DNA of 64,000 nucleotides from Bacillus sp. FJAT-29814. GTDB taxonomy: Bacteria > Bacillota > Bacilli > Bacillales > Cytobacillaceae. Location: assembly GCF_001510715.1 (NCBI RefSeq), contig NZ_LMTJ01000002.1, positions 496,001 to 560,000 of the forward strand. Direction: 5' to 3'. Made by a program: the position numbers and the translations under genes. The stretch's first letter is position 1; every line of letters begins with the position of its first letter. The notes below the pieces were generated by a model. It ran no database searches and was not told where the DNA came from. It was given only the letters and a program-made list of their open reading frames with translations. Shown here one piece after another: positions 34,392 through 42,975 of the stretch.

Positions 34392-35087
34392 ATGTCAGTA
34401 CCTTTAGAAATAATCTTTAGAACCCTTACATCCTTTATTCTATTATGGATATTTGTCCATATGCTGGGGAAGCAGGTCATTTTTCAAAAATCCTATCACC
34501 TCTTGATCGCGACAATCACGATGGGAACGATAGCAGGAAATCTAGCATTCAATCTAAATATTAAGTTCCGATATTTTATCCTGGCATTTATGATCATGGG
34601 CGCCATCATTTTCACGTTGAACACCCTGTCTGTCAAGAACCATCGTTTTAAGAGATGGATTGAAGGGGAACCAACCTTCTTAATCCAAGAAGGAAAAATC
34701 CTGGAGGAATCACTTAAGAAAATTGGGTATTCATTAGACATGCTGACACAGGCGCTACGCGGCAAAGACATCTTTAACATCGATGAAGTGGAATGTGCGA
34801 TTCTAGAAGTGAACGGTTCGTTATCGGTATTAAAAAAGGCGGAATATCAAAACGTCCTGAGGAAGGATATCCATTTGACTCCATCCTCAAGCAAGGCCCC
34901 CGTAGAATTGGTGTTTGATGGAGAACTTTTGGAGGAAAATCTCTCTGATCATGCTCACAACAAGGAATGGTTCCTGGCCCAATTACAAAAGAGAACCCTT
35001 CAAGTATCTGACATTGCATACGCGGTCGTAGGATCGAATGGGAATTTATATATTGATTTATTTCGGGATCATGTAGATGAAAAATAA
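34392..35087 (+). CDS. DUF421 membrane protein (YetF/YrbG type)
   Basis: The 231-residue protein has three N-terminal membrane helices (residues 10-80; TSFILLWIFVHMLGKQ) followed by two small cytoplasmic alpha/beta units (about 90-150 and 165-225; EGEPTFLIQEGKILEESLKK, VELVFDGELLEENL), the DUF421 pattern. YetF-like proteins are implicated in spore or membrane functions, without a defined activity. AGGGAG lies upstream of the ATG. Monocistronic. Confidence 0.88.
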   Translation: MSVPLEIIFRTLTSFILLWIFVHMLGKQVIFQKSYHLLIATITMGTIAGNLAFNLNIKFRYFILAFMIMGAIIFTLNTLSVKNHRFKRWIEGEPTFLIQEGKILEESLKKIGYSLDMLTQALRGKDIFNIDEVECAILEVNGSLSVLKKAEYQNVLRKDIHLTPSSSKAPVELVFDGELLEENLSDHAHNKEWFLAQLQKRTLQVSDIAYAVVGSNGNLYIDLFRDHVDEK

Positions 35088-35103
35088 AAGCTGAAAACAT
35101 ACA

Positions 35104-35132
35104 AAAAAAGACCATCGATTCCGATGATCTTT
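35104..35132. terminator. Bidirectional terminator between DUF421 and NlpC/P60 genes
   Basis: AAAGACCATCG / CGATGATCTTT, with one mismatch and flanking A/T runs. Confidence 0.7.
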
Positions 35133-35580
35133 AAATCCGCTTGGCTCCAATATATCTAGCATGCCAATATGGGTTGTTTGTGTTAGTTATAATAACACCT
35201 TTTGATGAGGATGCCATAATCATTTTGCCGTATCCCATATAGATCGCAACATGGGTTGGGGCACTTGCTTTATTCGGTGCATAGAATAGTAAGTCACCGA
35301 TTTCCAAATTAGATGGTCGATATCCGTTTCCATAGTACATTTGGGCAGCAGTGCGATTTAGTGTAATTCCCGCTTTTCCGTAAGAATATTTCACGAGGCC
35401 TGAACAATCAAATCCGCTCGGCGAAATTCCGCCCCATTTATAAGGAACCCCTTGATTTGCTTTAGCAACCGAGATTGCTTTTGTATGATAATATGCCGCT
35501 TCTGCTATATCACCCTTGGCGGCGAACAAAGTGCCACAAGAAGCTAAAATGGTAAAGGCTATGATGAATTTCTTTAGCAT
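35131..35580 (-). CDS. C40-family (NlpC/P60) peptidoglycan endopeptidase
   Basis: This 149-residue protein has a signal peptide (MLKKFIIAFTILASCGTLFAAKG) and one NlpC/P60 domain: GVPYKWGGISPSGFDCSGLV with the catalytic Cys, IGDLLFYAPNKASAPTHVAIYMG with the catalytic His, and a final polar residue near the C-terminus. It should cleave the D-Glu to diamino acid bond of stem peptides in the wall. It has no cell-wall-binding repeat, so it may be released. GGAGGA precedes the ATG. Confidence 0.92.
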   Translation of the reverse strand: MLKKFIIAFTILASCGTLFAAKGDIAEAAYYHTKAISVAKANQGVPYKWGGISPSGFDCSGLVKYSYGKAGITLNRTAAQMYYGNGYRPSNLEIGDLLFYAPNKASAPTHVAIYMGYGKMIMASSSKGVIITNTNNPYWHARYIGAKRI

Positions 35581-35879
35581 GATTGTTTCCTCCTCGTGTG
35601 ATTTGATAGTTTCACTATACTAGAAAGGTATAACAGACTCATCACAGCAATATGATAATTTCATTACAAAGTTATTCCGATATAATTTAAAGACAGTATA
35701 CACTTAAACCAAGCATCACCTTGTATTCAGTAGGCAAATCTAATGATTAACAGAACCCCCCAAAAAAACGCTCTTCGCCAGATTAGGTAATATTTATTGT
35801 CGTTATCCTGTAAACGTAATACTTTCTTACGATAAATTACATGCTATAAATGTAATCAAACTGACATAAAGGGGACAAG
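35581..35879. other. Gene-free interval of about 300 bp
   Basis: This AT-rich stretch separates two divergent genes. I see no open frame with a ribosome binding site, no riboswitch and no clear inverted repeat. It presumably holds the two promoters. Confidence 0.5.
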
Positions 35880-36563
35880 TTGAAAATGGCAAAACAGGAA
35901 AAACAATCAAAGCCAAAAAAACCGTTCTATAAAAAATGGTGGGTATGGCTAATTGCAATCATCGTAGTTGTGAAGATTGCTTCTGGTGGGGATGATACTA
36001 GCGAGGATACCCAAAAGGAAAACAACACAGCTGATACTCAGACCGCGAAAGAAACACAAGAAGAGAATAAAGAACCAAAAGAAGAACCCCAGGCAGAGGA
36101 TAATGTTCCAAGTGAATATAAGTCTGCTTTGAAAAAAGCCCAATCGTACGCAAAAACAATGAACATGTCCAAAAGTGCTATTTATGACCAATTAACTTCA
36201 GAATATGGTGAAAAGTTTTCTCCTGAAGCAGCTGATTATGCAATGAGCAAACTCGAATATGACTGGAAATCAAACGCTTTGAAAAAGGCTAAATCCTATT
36301 CAGATTCTATGCACATGTCAAAACAAGGCATCTATGATCAACTTATTTCTGAACAGGGAGAAAAATTTACTGCAGATGAGGCACAGTACGCAATTGACAA
36401 TCTGAAAGCAGATTATAATAAAAATGCCTTGGCTAAAGCAAAAAGTTATCAGGAATCAATGAATATGTCACCTGCAGCGATAAGAGACCAATTAACCTCT
36501 GAGCACGGTGAAAAGTTTACACAAGAAGAAGCCAATTACGCAATTGAGAATTTAAATAAATAA
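35880..36563 (+). CDS. Ltp-domain surface protein with three tandem repeats
   Basis: The 227-residue protein has a membrane anchor (residues 15-36; KKWWVWLIAIIVVVKIAS) and a long acidic Glu/Thr/Asn linker (37-80). Three repeats of about 48 residues follow, each with the form ALKKAKSY, a short MxMSKxxIYDQL helix and GEKFxxxEAxYAIxxL. This is the Ltp (superinfection-exclusion lipoprotein) repeat found in phage TP-J34 and in many Gram-positive surface proteins. Unlike phage Ltp it has no lipobox Cys. Either the TTG at 35880 or the ATG at 35886 can serve the AAAGGGG site. Monocistronic. Confidence 0.85.
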   Translation: MKMAKQEKQSKPKKPFYKKWWVWLIAIIVVVKIASGGDDTSEDTQKENNTADTQTAKETQEENKEPKEEPQAEDNVPSEYKSALKKAQSYAKTMNMSKSAIYDQLTSEYGEKFSPEAADYAMSKLEYDWKSNALKKAKSYSDSMHMSKQGIYDQLISEQGEKFTADEAQYAIDNLKADYNKNALAKAKSYQESMNMSPAAIRDQLTSEHGEKFTQEEANYAIENLNK

Positions 36564-36576
36564 AACGCAAAAACTC

Positions 36577-36606
36577 GCCCTCACCTTTTCTTTGGTAGAG
36601 GGCTTT
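36577..36606 (+). terminator. Terminator of the Ltp-domain gene
   Basis: GCCCTC / GAGGGC with a 15-nt loop and following T residues. Confidence 0.6.
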
Positions 36607-36840
36607 AGAATTAGAGCTCCCTCCGCTAGTTGAAAAGAAAAATTAACGATTTTCAAATATCGTCTACTTTGATATGTGATGTTATCAAATCAACAAAAGT
36701 AACTTCTATATGGTAAACCCCATTTACCTTGTTTTGTCCATAACTCATATTTTTCTTAATCATTGTAGAAGCTAGGAGAGGATGAAAAAAATATTGGTGA
36801 GTGGTTTTTATTGAACAATGGTAAATTGGAGGTATTTCTT

Positions 36841-37830
36841 TTGGATTTTTTCAAGAAGACAAAAACTGACACTTTAACCGCTGCCGAAGTATCTGCTCTT
36901 TGGCTACAATATACAGGTGATAGTATGGCGATCTGTGTTTACAGATATTTTCTTACCATTGTTGAAAACGAAGAGATAAAACCCATTATGGAAATCGCAT
37001 TACAGTTAGCTGAGAGCCATGTTACAAAAATCACCGAATTCTTAAAAAGCGCTAATTTCCAAATCCCATTGGGATTTACAGAGAATGACGTGAATGTTAA
37101 TGCTCCTCGTCTTTTTTCTGACCAATTTTTACTTTTTTACTCCTATACTATGACCATACATGGTTTAACCGCATATAGCTTAGCTATTACGAATTCTGAG
37201 CGACAGGACATTCAAAATTATTTTTATGAATGTATGGGTTCTGCAAAGGACTTGTTTCAAAGAATTGTGGAATTGGCTAAAGACCAGCCAAAATATAAAA
37301 GTGTTCCCTCCATTCCTTCCCCTCATGGGGTGAAGTTTATGGAAACGCCAGGATTCATTTCTAATTTAATTGGAGACAAAAGACCATTAAATAGTTCGGA
37401 AATCAGCACTCTATTTTTTAATTCAACGAAAACTGGATTTATCAGTTCGTTAAGTTTAGCTTTTAGTCAGGTAGCAGTGCGTGAAGACGTTCGTAATTTC
37501 ATGTTAAAAAATGTGAAATTAGCAGGGAAAGATGCTGATAGCTTTGATGCAATCTTACAAGAGGATCATTTACCAATCCCTGAGAAATGGGATGCCGAGA
37601 TTACTGATTCTACCGTAAGCCCATTTTCTGACAAGTTAATCATGTTTCATGCAAGTTTTTTAGTCAATGCTGCCCTTACTTATTATGGTGCTTCATTAGG
37701 TTCTAGCTTCAGATCGGATATACTCTTAAACTATACGAAGGTATTTACCCACGCTATGGAGGCTGGTGCTATTTCTTACAATATTATGGTAAAACATGGA
37801 TGGTTAGAAAAACAACCAGATTCCGACTAA
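36841..37830 (+). CDS. DUF3231 family protein
   Basis: The 329-residue protein consists of two related all-alpha halves of about 165 residues (LTAAEVSALWLQYTGDSMAI and LNSSEISTLFFNSTKTGFIS start the two), the DUF3231 arrangement with a ferritin-like look. The TTG at 36841 has GGAGG 8 nt upstream; the longer frame to 36811 has no site. The family is abundant in Bacillus, partly spore-associated, with no known activity. Followed at 90 nt by a small gene on the same strand. Confidence 0.85.
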   Translation: MDFFKKTKTDTLTAAEVSALWLQYTGDSMAICVYRYFLTIVENEEIKPIMEIALQLAESHVTKITEFLKSANFQIPLGFTENDVNVNAPRLFSDQFLLFYSYTMTIHGLTAYSLAITNSERQDIQNYFYECMGSAKDLFQRIVELAKDQPKYKSVPSIPSPHGVKFMETPGFISNLIGDKRPLNSSEISTLFFNSTKTGFISSLSLAFSQVAVREDVRNFMLKNVKLAGKDADSFDAILQEDHLPIPEKWDAEITDSTVSPFSDKLIMFHASFLVNAALTYYGASLGSSFRSDILLNYTKVFTHAMEAGAISYNIMVKHGWLEKQPDSD

Positions 37831-37921
37831 TAGAATGTTCACTGGTACAAGGATGATTTAACAAAGAGATGACAAATTAAACGAACAGGGCATATCTCTA
37901 ACTGTAAAAGGAGATGAAGTA

Positions 37922-38158
37922 ATGGAAAAGGTCGCTAATATTGTTCATATAGGTGAATTAATAGCTGTCTCTAAGGTCTTTGAGGTAAACCCTTTTCAAA
38001 TGGTAACATTAATTGAAAAGGGTTCAATGGAAGTATTCGAAACGAAGGAAGATTTTATTGCAAAATACGGAATCAAGGATACTTATGAAGAATTAGAAGA
38101 TTGGTGTGAGTTAAACAATGGGAAGATTTTCACTAAACCTAAAATTCCCCGTCAATGA
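37922..38158 (+). CDS. Small hypothetical protein
   Basis: This 78-residue acidic protein (MEKVANIVHIGELIAVSKVF, DTYEELEDWCELNNGKIFT) has no recognised domain. AAAAGGAGATG lies 7 nt upstream of the ATG, so it is translated. It may be cotranscribed with the DUF3231 gene. Confidence 0.6.
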   Translation: MEKVANIVHIGELIAVSKVFEVNPFQMVTLIEKGSMEVFETKEDFIAKYGIKDTYEELEDWCELNNGKIFTKPKIPRQ

Positions 38159-38259
38159 CGATTGTCTTTCAAGAATCCCCCCATAAGTACAATACTTCAC
38201 AAATTACCTTGTTGCTTTGAAGCATACAGAGGATTTGCCACTCTCACCAAATCTGCATA

Positions 38260-38500
38260 TTACACTTTTAATTCTTCAAATGCTTTTAATACATCTTCAG
38301 GAATATCAATGTGAGCAATATAATTTTTTCCGTTCGGGCCGTATCCACTAAGTAAAAATAACCGCAGCGATCATTAATCTTACAAAAGCCTCCACTAATT
38401 GATTATTTTCTGGGTGGTTTTCATCCATAATCTTCTGCCAACAAAACTCATAGTGACTAAACAAAAGCACGCGTTCCAACAGGAACCCTAAATTTTCGAA
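38260..38500 (-). pseudogene. Decayed fragment of a hypothetical membrane-associated protein
   Basis: In two minus-strand frames the sequence reads FENLGFLLERVLLFSHYEF, then QKIMDENHPENNQLVEAFVR, LMIAAVIF and, after a +1 shift near 38350-38358, LLSGYGPNGKNYIAHIDIPE with DVLKAFEELKV and a stop. No start codon or intact 5' end remains. This covers much of the gene-poor stretch 38159-38685. I do not recognise the family. A homologous scrap occurs at 39217-39270. Confidence 0.6.
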
Positions 38501-38685
38501 CTCTCAATAGTATATTATCTCCGGAAATTTATGAATAAGTAAGTCACATCCAACCAAAGTTGGAATCAAGTTCATCAATTTGATTGATTAAATATGTTTT
38601 ATCTCCATTTATAATTTAAATAAATCATAATTATGAAAAAAACAACAATCACCAGTAACTATCACTAAGAATAGGAGTATAACCT

Positions 38686-39042
38686 ATGAAACTAAATCAT
38701 CTCAATCTCACGGTCACTGACGTTAATGCAGCTCGAGAATTCCTTGTGAAATATTTCGACCTGCAAACCAAGAGCACGCATGGCGATTCATTCGCTGTAC
38801 TGACCGACGAAAACGGATTATTGCTCGCCTTAATGAAAGGTGCTCAGGTCAGCTACCCCAAGAGCTTTCATATCGGCTTTTCACTGGAGAGCGAAGAGCG
38901 AGTGAACGAAATCAATCAACGCTTGAAAGATGATGGGTTTGATGTGAAACCCCCACAAAGGTTGCATGGTTGGACATTCTATGTTAAAGCACCGGGTGGA
39001 TTTACTGTCGAGGTTCTATGTAGAATGAGGCACATTCAATAA
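38686..39042 (+). CDS. VOC family protein
   Basis: The 118-residue product is a single VOC module: LNHLNLTVTDVNAAREFLVK at the N-terminus with the first His, SFHIGFSLESEERVNEINQR, and a Glu in FTVEVLCRMRHIQ near the end, matching the usual metal-binding His/Glu. AGGAG lies 9 nt upstream. It sits as a single gene between two related decayed fragments, so it may have been inserted there. Substrate unknown. Confidence 0.88.
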   Translation: MKLNHLNLTVTDVNAAREFLVKYFDLQTKSTHGDSFAVLTDENGLLLALMKGAQVSYPKSFHIGFSLESEERVNEINQRLKDDGFDVKPPQRLHGWTFYVKAPGGFTVEVLCRMRHIQ

Positions 39043-39216
39043 AGGCTTTTTTTCCAGCAGATTGTTCCTTTTTCAACTGGATTTAGTGGGCTTGATGGCA
39101 GTTCCTTTTTTTAATCTACATTCGGATTCTCTTTTAATTTTTTCTCTGATGTAAATTACATCTAAACCGAATGAAATACCTAATAAACTTTTTCTTAACC
39201 ATACTGTCATGTTAGT

Positions 39217-39270
39217 CTAATAAGATAAATATAACCGCCGAAACGATCATTAATCTTAACAAAAGCCTCG
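39217..39270 (-). repeat. Second copy of the decayed 38.3-kb fragment
   Basis: CGATCATTAATCTTA-ACAAAAGCCTCG here matches CGATCATTAATCTTACAAAAGCC at 38368-38391, with similar flanks. On the minus strand both encode an EAFV-RLMI-AVIF-type peptide, here with a stop shortly after. No other gene is seen between 39043 and 39312. Confidence 0.55.
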
Positions 39271-39312
39271 ATAGTTAAATAAGCATCTATCAAATAAATA
39301 TTATGTTGCAAA

Positions 39313-39339
39313 CAAAAAAAGCCGCCAAATAGGACAGCT
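39313..39339 (-). terminator. Terminator of the SAM-riboswitch operon
   Basis: On the minus strand AGCTGTC pairs with GGCGGCT through G-C, A-U and G-U pairs, followed by seven T. It lies about 35 nt past the stop of the ATP-grasp gene. Confidence 0.6.
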
Positions 39340-39374
39340 CAGTTTTACATTAATCTATATTTACTTGAACCAAA

Positions 39375-40331
39375 TTACACCGTTGCTGCTGCTGCGTACT
39401 TTTCTTCCAATGTCTTCTTTAAAAATAAAGCCACTTCAAGCATGCCATATTTCCCAGCTTTTGCTTCTGCATCAGAATTATAGTTTGTGTTTGTATTAAT
39501 ATCGTACGTATAAATTTCACCATCCGCATTTCGGATGAACTCGATTCCTGCCACTTGAATACCATTGCCAGTCAGGACCTTTTTATATTTTTCTAAAATT
39601 TCGTCCTCAAACCCGTCGATGATTTGGAACTTCGGTTTCTCTTCTACTTCTTCTCCTACCGGACAGAACAAATCGCCAATCTGGCAGGCGTCCGCCGGGC
39701 AAAGCTGGAATCCTTCCGAAGTATCCACCTTAACGGCATACACAAAGTTTCCACCGACAAACTCACAGCGGGTGATGTAGCTTTCAGGAGATACAATATA
39801 TTCTTGAATCAGGGTAATGCCATCGACCGGTTCTTCGAAAGTTGGTCCTTCCACATAGGCTTTTAATGCTTCTACACTTTGGAATAATTGAACACCCAAG
39901 CCCTTACCGGCACGGTTATGTTTCGTAATAAAGGGTTGTCCTGCGAATGCTTCTGCAGCCTTTAGGATGTTCTCTTTGCCTACCGCTGCAATGGTTTTTG
40001 GCGTCTTCACACCATACTTGTTTAACTCTAAGTATTGCAACACCTTGCTTACTTCCAGCTTTAGGGCGCTCGTCCCATTTAATACCGTACGGCCATGAGC
40101 CTCCAGCCAAGCCAATACTTGTCCAGTAAATTCCGCGGCAAACCGATGGTCACGTGTATGGGAGGAAGCACTCATTCGGCTATAGAAGATGCCTTCCGGC
40201 GGCTCTGCCGATAAATCCAGAGTCCCTTCGTCCAAATGCCATTCTTCATACGGGACTCCCAGTTCTTCCAACCTTTTTGTTAAGTGGACAGTCCATTCAC
40301 TATTTTCATGAATCACATATACCTTGCTCAT
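39375..40331 (-). CDS. RimK-type ATP-grasp ligase
   Basis: This 318-residue ATP-grasp protein has a preATP-grasp domain with GIFYSRMSASSHTRDHR, LNGTSALKLEVSKVLQYLEL, then the nucleotide-binding AGQPFITKHNRAGKGLGVQL and VAGIEFIRNADGEIYTYDIN with the metal-binding residues. It resembles RimK alpha-L-glutamate ligases. It lies 15 nt downstream of an LLM flavin monooxygenase gene under an S-box, so a carboxylate-amine ligation linked to sulfur amino-acid metabolism is inferred. ATG 40331 was chosen for AGAGG 8 nt upstream. Confidence 0.85.
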   Translation of the reverse strand: MSKVYVIHENSEWTVHLTKRLEELGVPYEEWHLDEGTLDLSAEPPEGIFYSRMSASSHTRDHRFAAEFTGQVLAWLEAHGRTVLNGTSALKLEVSKVLQYLELNKYGVKTPKTIAAVGKENILKAAEAFAGQPFITKHNRAGKGLGVQLFQSVEALKAYVEGPTFEEPVDGITLIQEYIVSPESYITRCEFVGGNFVYAVKVDTSEGFQLCPADACQIGDLFCPVGEEVEEKPKFQIIDGFEDEILEKYKKVLTGNGIQVAGIEFIRNADGEIYTYDINTNTNYNSDAEAKAGKYGMLEVALFLKKTLEEKYAAAATV

Positions 40332-40346
40332 GTTCACGACCTCTTT

Positions 40347-41396
40347 CTAGTTCTTTAGTAAACTGCGTTTTTGTTCCACTAATGGCATAACCTGCTCCGC
40401 AAAGCGTTCCATTTCCTCTAGCTGTGGGGAAAATTGCAATAGCAACAAATCTAAGCCAGCTTCTTCATATTGTATAATTCGGTCGGCAATTTGCTCGGGT
40501 GTTCCTACCAGATTTGGCCGCAGACCGCGATTGGAAACGGAGTAATCCTGCAATTGGATTTGCTGCTCCAAATGTGATTTTGTTGTGAAGTCTTTAAAGC
40601 CGGCATAACCGCTGGAGTCCTTCACCTTCGTGATTTTTTCAAGCTCGACGAGAGCCTCGTCTTCCGTATCACGGCAAATCACATAAGCAGCCATTCCAAA
40701 AGATTTAAATGGCCCATTGCCTGTTTGTTCGCGACGTGCCTTCATATCGGCTATTTTCCGCTCAATCTCTTCTACTGTTCCACCGTGCATCACATACGCA
40801 TCGCATTTTTCCGCAATCGTTTGCTTGCCTTTTTCACTTTCACCGCCTGCATAAAGGATCGGGTTTGGTTGTTGAACCGGCTTCGGAGCAAGCTTCGTGT
40901 CTTTTAGGTCGTAAAATTGGCCGGAAAAACGGAAGTTTTCTTCTGTCCATAACCCTTTTAGCACATCAATAAACTCCTCGGTCCGGGCATAACGCTCATC
41001 ATGCTCGGTAAAAATCCCGCCATATTGCCGCGCTTCTTCCGCCCACCAAGCAGAAACAACGTTAAGCGTAAAACGGCCGTTACTGATGTGATCAATATTG
41101 GCGGCCATTTTTGCTGCCACGGCAGGATTGTGAAAACCGGGGCGAATCGCGGTCATAATTTCAATTTTTTCCGTCACGGCAGCAAGTGCCGCTGCTGTCG
41201 ACCAAGCTTCAAGTGAATCATGCTCTGGACCTTTAATATCATTTAAATATAATTCAGCGATTAACGTCGTCGAGTAACCCCATTTTTCGGCCGATTGAAT
41301 GACTTTTTTCGCATACTCAAACGTTGGCGGCATGTGTTCATCATCCACATTCCGTAACCAGCCTCCAAAAATCGGCAACCAAAACCCATATTTCAT
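40347..41396 (-). CDS. LLM-class flavin-dependent monooxygenase, organosulfur type
   Basis: The 349-residue protein is a bacterial-luciferase-like barrel: YGFWLPIFGGWLRNV, IEIMTAIRPGFHNPAVAAKM, ISNGRFTLNVVSAWWAEEAR, PNPILYAGGESEKGKQTIAE and LVGTPEQIADRII. The pattern is nearest to SsuD/SfnG alkanesulfonate and sulfone monooxygenases, which release sulfite using FMNH2. GAGGAGAG lies upstream of the ATG. The S-box about 70-215 nt upstream puts expression under S-adenosylmethionine control, which supports a sulfur-scavenging role. No flavin reductase or sulfonate transporter is next to it. Confidence 0.88.
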   Translation of the reverse strand: MKYGFWLPIFGGWLRNVDDEHMPPTFEYAKKVIQSAEKWGYSTTLIAELYLNDIKGPEHDSLEAWSTAAALAAVTEKIEIMTAIRPGFHNPAVAAKMAANIDHISNGRFTLNVVSAWWAEEARQYGGIFTEHDERYARTEEFIDVLKGLWTEENFRFSGQFYDLKDTKLAPKPVQQPNPILYAGGESEKGKQTIAEKCDAYVMHGGTVEEIERKIADMKARREQTGNGPFKSFGMAAYVICRDTEDEALVELEKITKVKDSSGYAGFKDFTTKSHLEQQIQLQDYSVSNRGLRPNLVGTPEQIADRIIQYEEAGLDLLLLQFSPQLEEMERFAEQVMPLVEQKRSLLKN

Positions 41397-41466
41397 CTCT
41401 GTTCTCTCCTCTGCTAATCTTATTATCTAGTTTTCCTATTCCCTAAGTTGGATTTTACGAATAAAT

Positions 41467-41612
41467 AAAAAACTCTCCTCATAAGAAGAGAGTTTAATAA
41501 AACCCTCTTCTCATCTTTCAAGCGATGCGCTTGATGGAATTGGCACAGTATTCATACGAACCTGCTGCCGAGGCTTCAAAGGGCCAGTCCCTCCACCTCT
41601 CTGGATAAGAAG
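41467..41612 (-). promoter_or_regulatory. SAM-I riboswitch (S-box) with terminator expression platform
   Basis: On the minus strand the conserved S-box core reads CTTATCCAGAGAGGTGGAGG, then GACTGGCCCTTTGAAGCCTC with GGCAGCAGG and GTGCCAATTCC, closing with GATGAGAAGAGG (aptamer about 41503-41612). The hairpin AAACTCTC / GAGAGTTT with a T run (41467-41495) is the terminator. High SAM should stop transcription of the LLM monooxygenase and ATP-grasp genes. Confidence 0.92.
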
Positions 41613-41779
41613 AAAAATGTACATTCAATTTTTTCATTAACTAATGCGATAATAGTGGAAATTCAGTGAATTGTCAATCAATTATTTCGAAACTCTAAAT
41701 GAGCAACTTATACTTAGAATCGGAATGCGTCCTAATAATCAAATATATATTTAACACTCCTTACGACTGCCCTTCGTAC

Positions 41780-41809
41780 AAAAAGAACCTAGAATTTCTA
41801 GGTCCTTTT
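41780..41809 (-). terminator. Terminator at the end of the catabolic island
   Basis: AGAACCTAGAA / TTCTAGGTCCT hairpin with T run on the minus strand, 12 nt after the bicupin stop. Confidence 0.78.
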
Positions 41810-41820
41810 ATGTTTTAGAA

Positions 41821-42951
41821 TTAAATTGTTGATGGAATGGACTCGGGAACAAACTCATTTTTAATTTCCTGGTGACCATTATTTTCATTATATATTTCTT
41901 CTCGTTGTAATCCGAACTTCTCAATAACTGGGATATCATGTACGGAAAATAGGTATGCATCTTCTTTTGAAGTCACAACATGTTCATGCCATGCCCAGTT
42001 AGGAACAACGAAATAATCACCTTGTGACCATTCAAATTTCACACCATTGATGACGGAGTAACCGGAACCTCTGTAGACTTGATATACAGTAGAACTGGTG
42101 TGACGATGTGCCTTTGAATGGTAACCTGAAGGTAATTTTTGCATCCATGAAGCAATATTCGGATTGGCTGTTTCGCCAGTAGACGGGTTAATATACTCTA
42201 CAGCAAATCCATCAAACTTATCAGGTTCAAATTCACTTAAACCTTCGAGTGCAGTATGAATCTGGGACCATTTAAAGGAAGCAAGCGGTGCAACTGAAGT
42301 TTTGCGGTCGCTGATTGGTCTTACCATACCACCTTTATATCTCTTAATAGAATAATCATCCGGTATACTGGGCTTTTCTATATAATCCGGATGACCCTCA
42401 AAAAATGTCCCATTTAAAAAGTAAATGAGCGGAATATCTAACGTATCCATCCAAATTACCGGCCCGTCGCCCTCATGTCCATGTCCATGCCATAGTCCTT
42501 TCGGAGTGGTAAGGAAATCTCCTTCTTCCATCGTTATTTTCTGACCTTGGACGATTGAATAAGCACCGTTACCATTGGTAATGAAACGCTGTGCACTTTG
42601 AGTATGGCGATGGGAAGGTGCTACCTCCCCTGGCAAAATTAATTGGACTGCCACGTAAATCGTGGAAGTAGCAGAGGCCCATCCCCAAGGTTTCCGGTCT
42701 TTTAATCCTGGATTTTGAAGGTAGATTGCCCGTCTTTCTCCGCCGCGTTCAGGAGTAAAAATGTCTTTAGCCTTCATTAATTGATCATAAATTTTATCCC
42801 ACTTCCATAAATAAGGGATGGCTTGTGGGGTAGGTTCCTTACAAGATAGTTCAGGAATGGCACTCCACAACGGTCCAAGATGATTTCTTTCTAATTCTTT
42901 ATTAAAATCTAAGACTTCCTTACTTTGAAAAAAAGAATTACTTTCCGCCAT
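41821..42951 (-). CDS. Bicupin ring-cleaving dioxygenase, gentisate/salicylate 1,2-dioxygenase family (copy 1)
   Basis: This 376-residue bicupin has in the N-terminal cupin APSHRHTQSAQRFITNGNGA and TPKGLWHGHGHEGDG, and in the C-terminal cupin YHSKAHRHTSSTVYQVYRGS and VPNWAWHEHVV, so both halves keep an HxH...H set. Size and motifs match Fe(II) gentisate 1,2-dioxygenase and its relatives. It should open an aromatic ring next to a hydroxyl and carboxyl group. It is the last gene of the island, 24 nt after a DinB-type gene, and has a closely similar paralogue at 44438-45538. Confidence 0.87.
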   Translation of the reverse strand: MAESNSFFQSKEVLDFNKELERNHLGPLWSAIPELSCKEPTPQAIPYLWKWDKIYDQLMKAKDIFTPERGGERRAIYLQNPGLKDRKPWGWASATSTIYVAVQLILPGEVAPSHRHTQSAQRFITNGNGAYSIVQGQKITMEEGDFLTTPKGLWHGHGHEGDGPVIWMDTLDIPLIYFLNGTFFEGHPDYIEKPSIPDDYSIKRYKGGMVRPISDRKTSVAPLASFKWSQIHTALEGLSEFEPDKFDGFAVEYINPSTGETANPNIASWMQKLPSGYHSKAHRHTSSTVYQVYRGSGYSVINGVKFEWSQGDYFVVPNWAWHEHVVTSKEDAYLFSVHDIPVIEKFGLQREEIYNENNGHQEIKNEFVPESIPSTI

Positions 42952-42975
42952 TCGGCCAACCTCACTTTTTAAAGA

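Noticed and set aside
35880..36563. Prophage remnant indicated by the Ltp gene
   Set aside because: No phage structural, lysis or integrase genes are near, and Ltp domains are common in Gram-positive chromosomes.
41430..41690. Insertion sequence or transposon end
   Set aside because: The duplicated 240-bp segment is explained by S-box features; no transposase, terminal inverted repeat or target-site duplication is visible.
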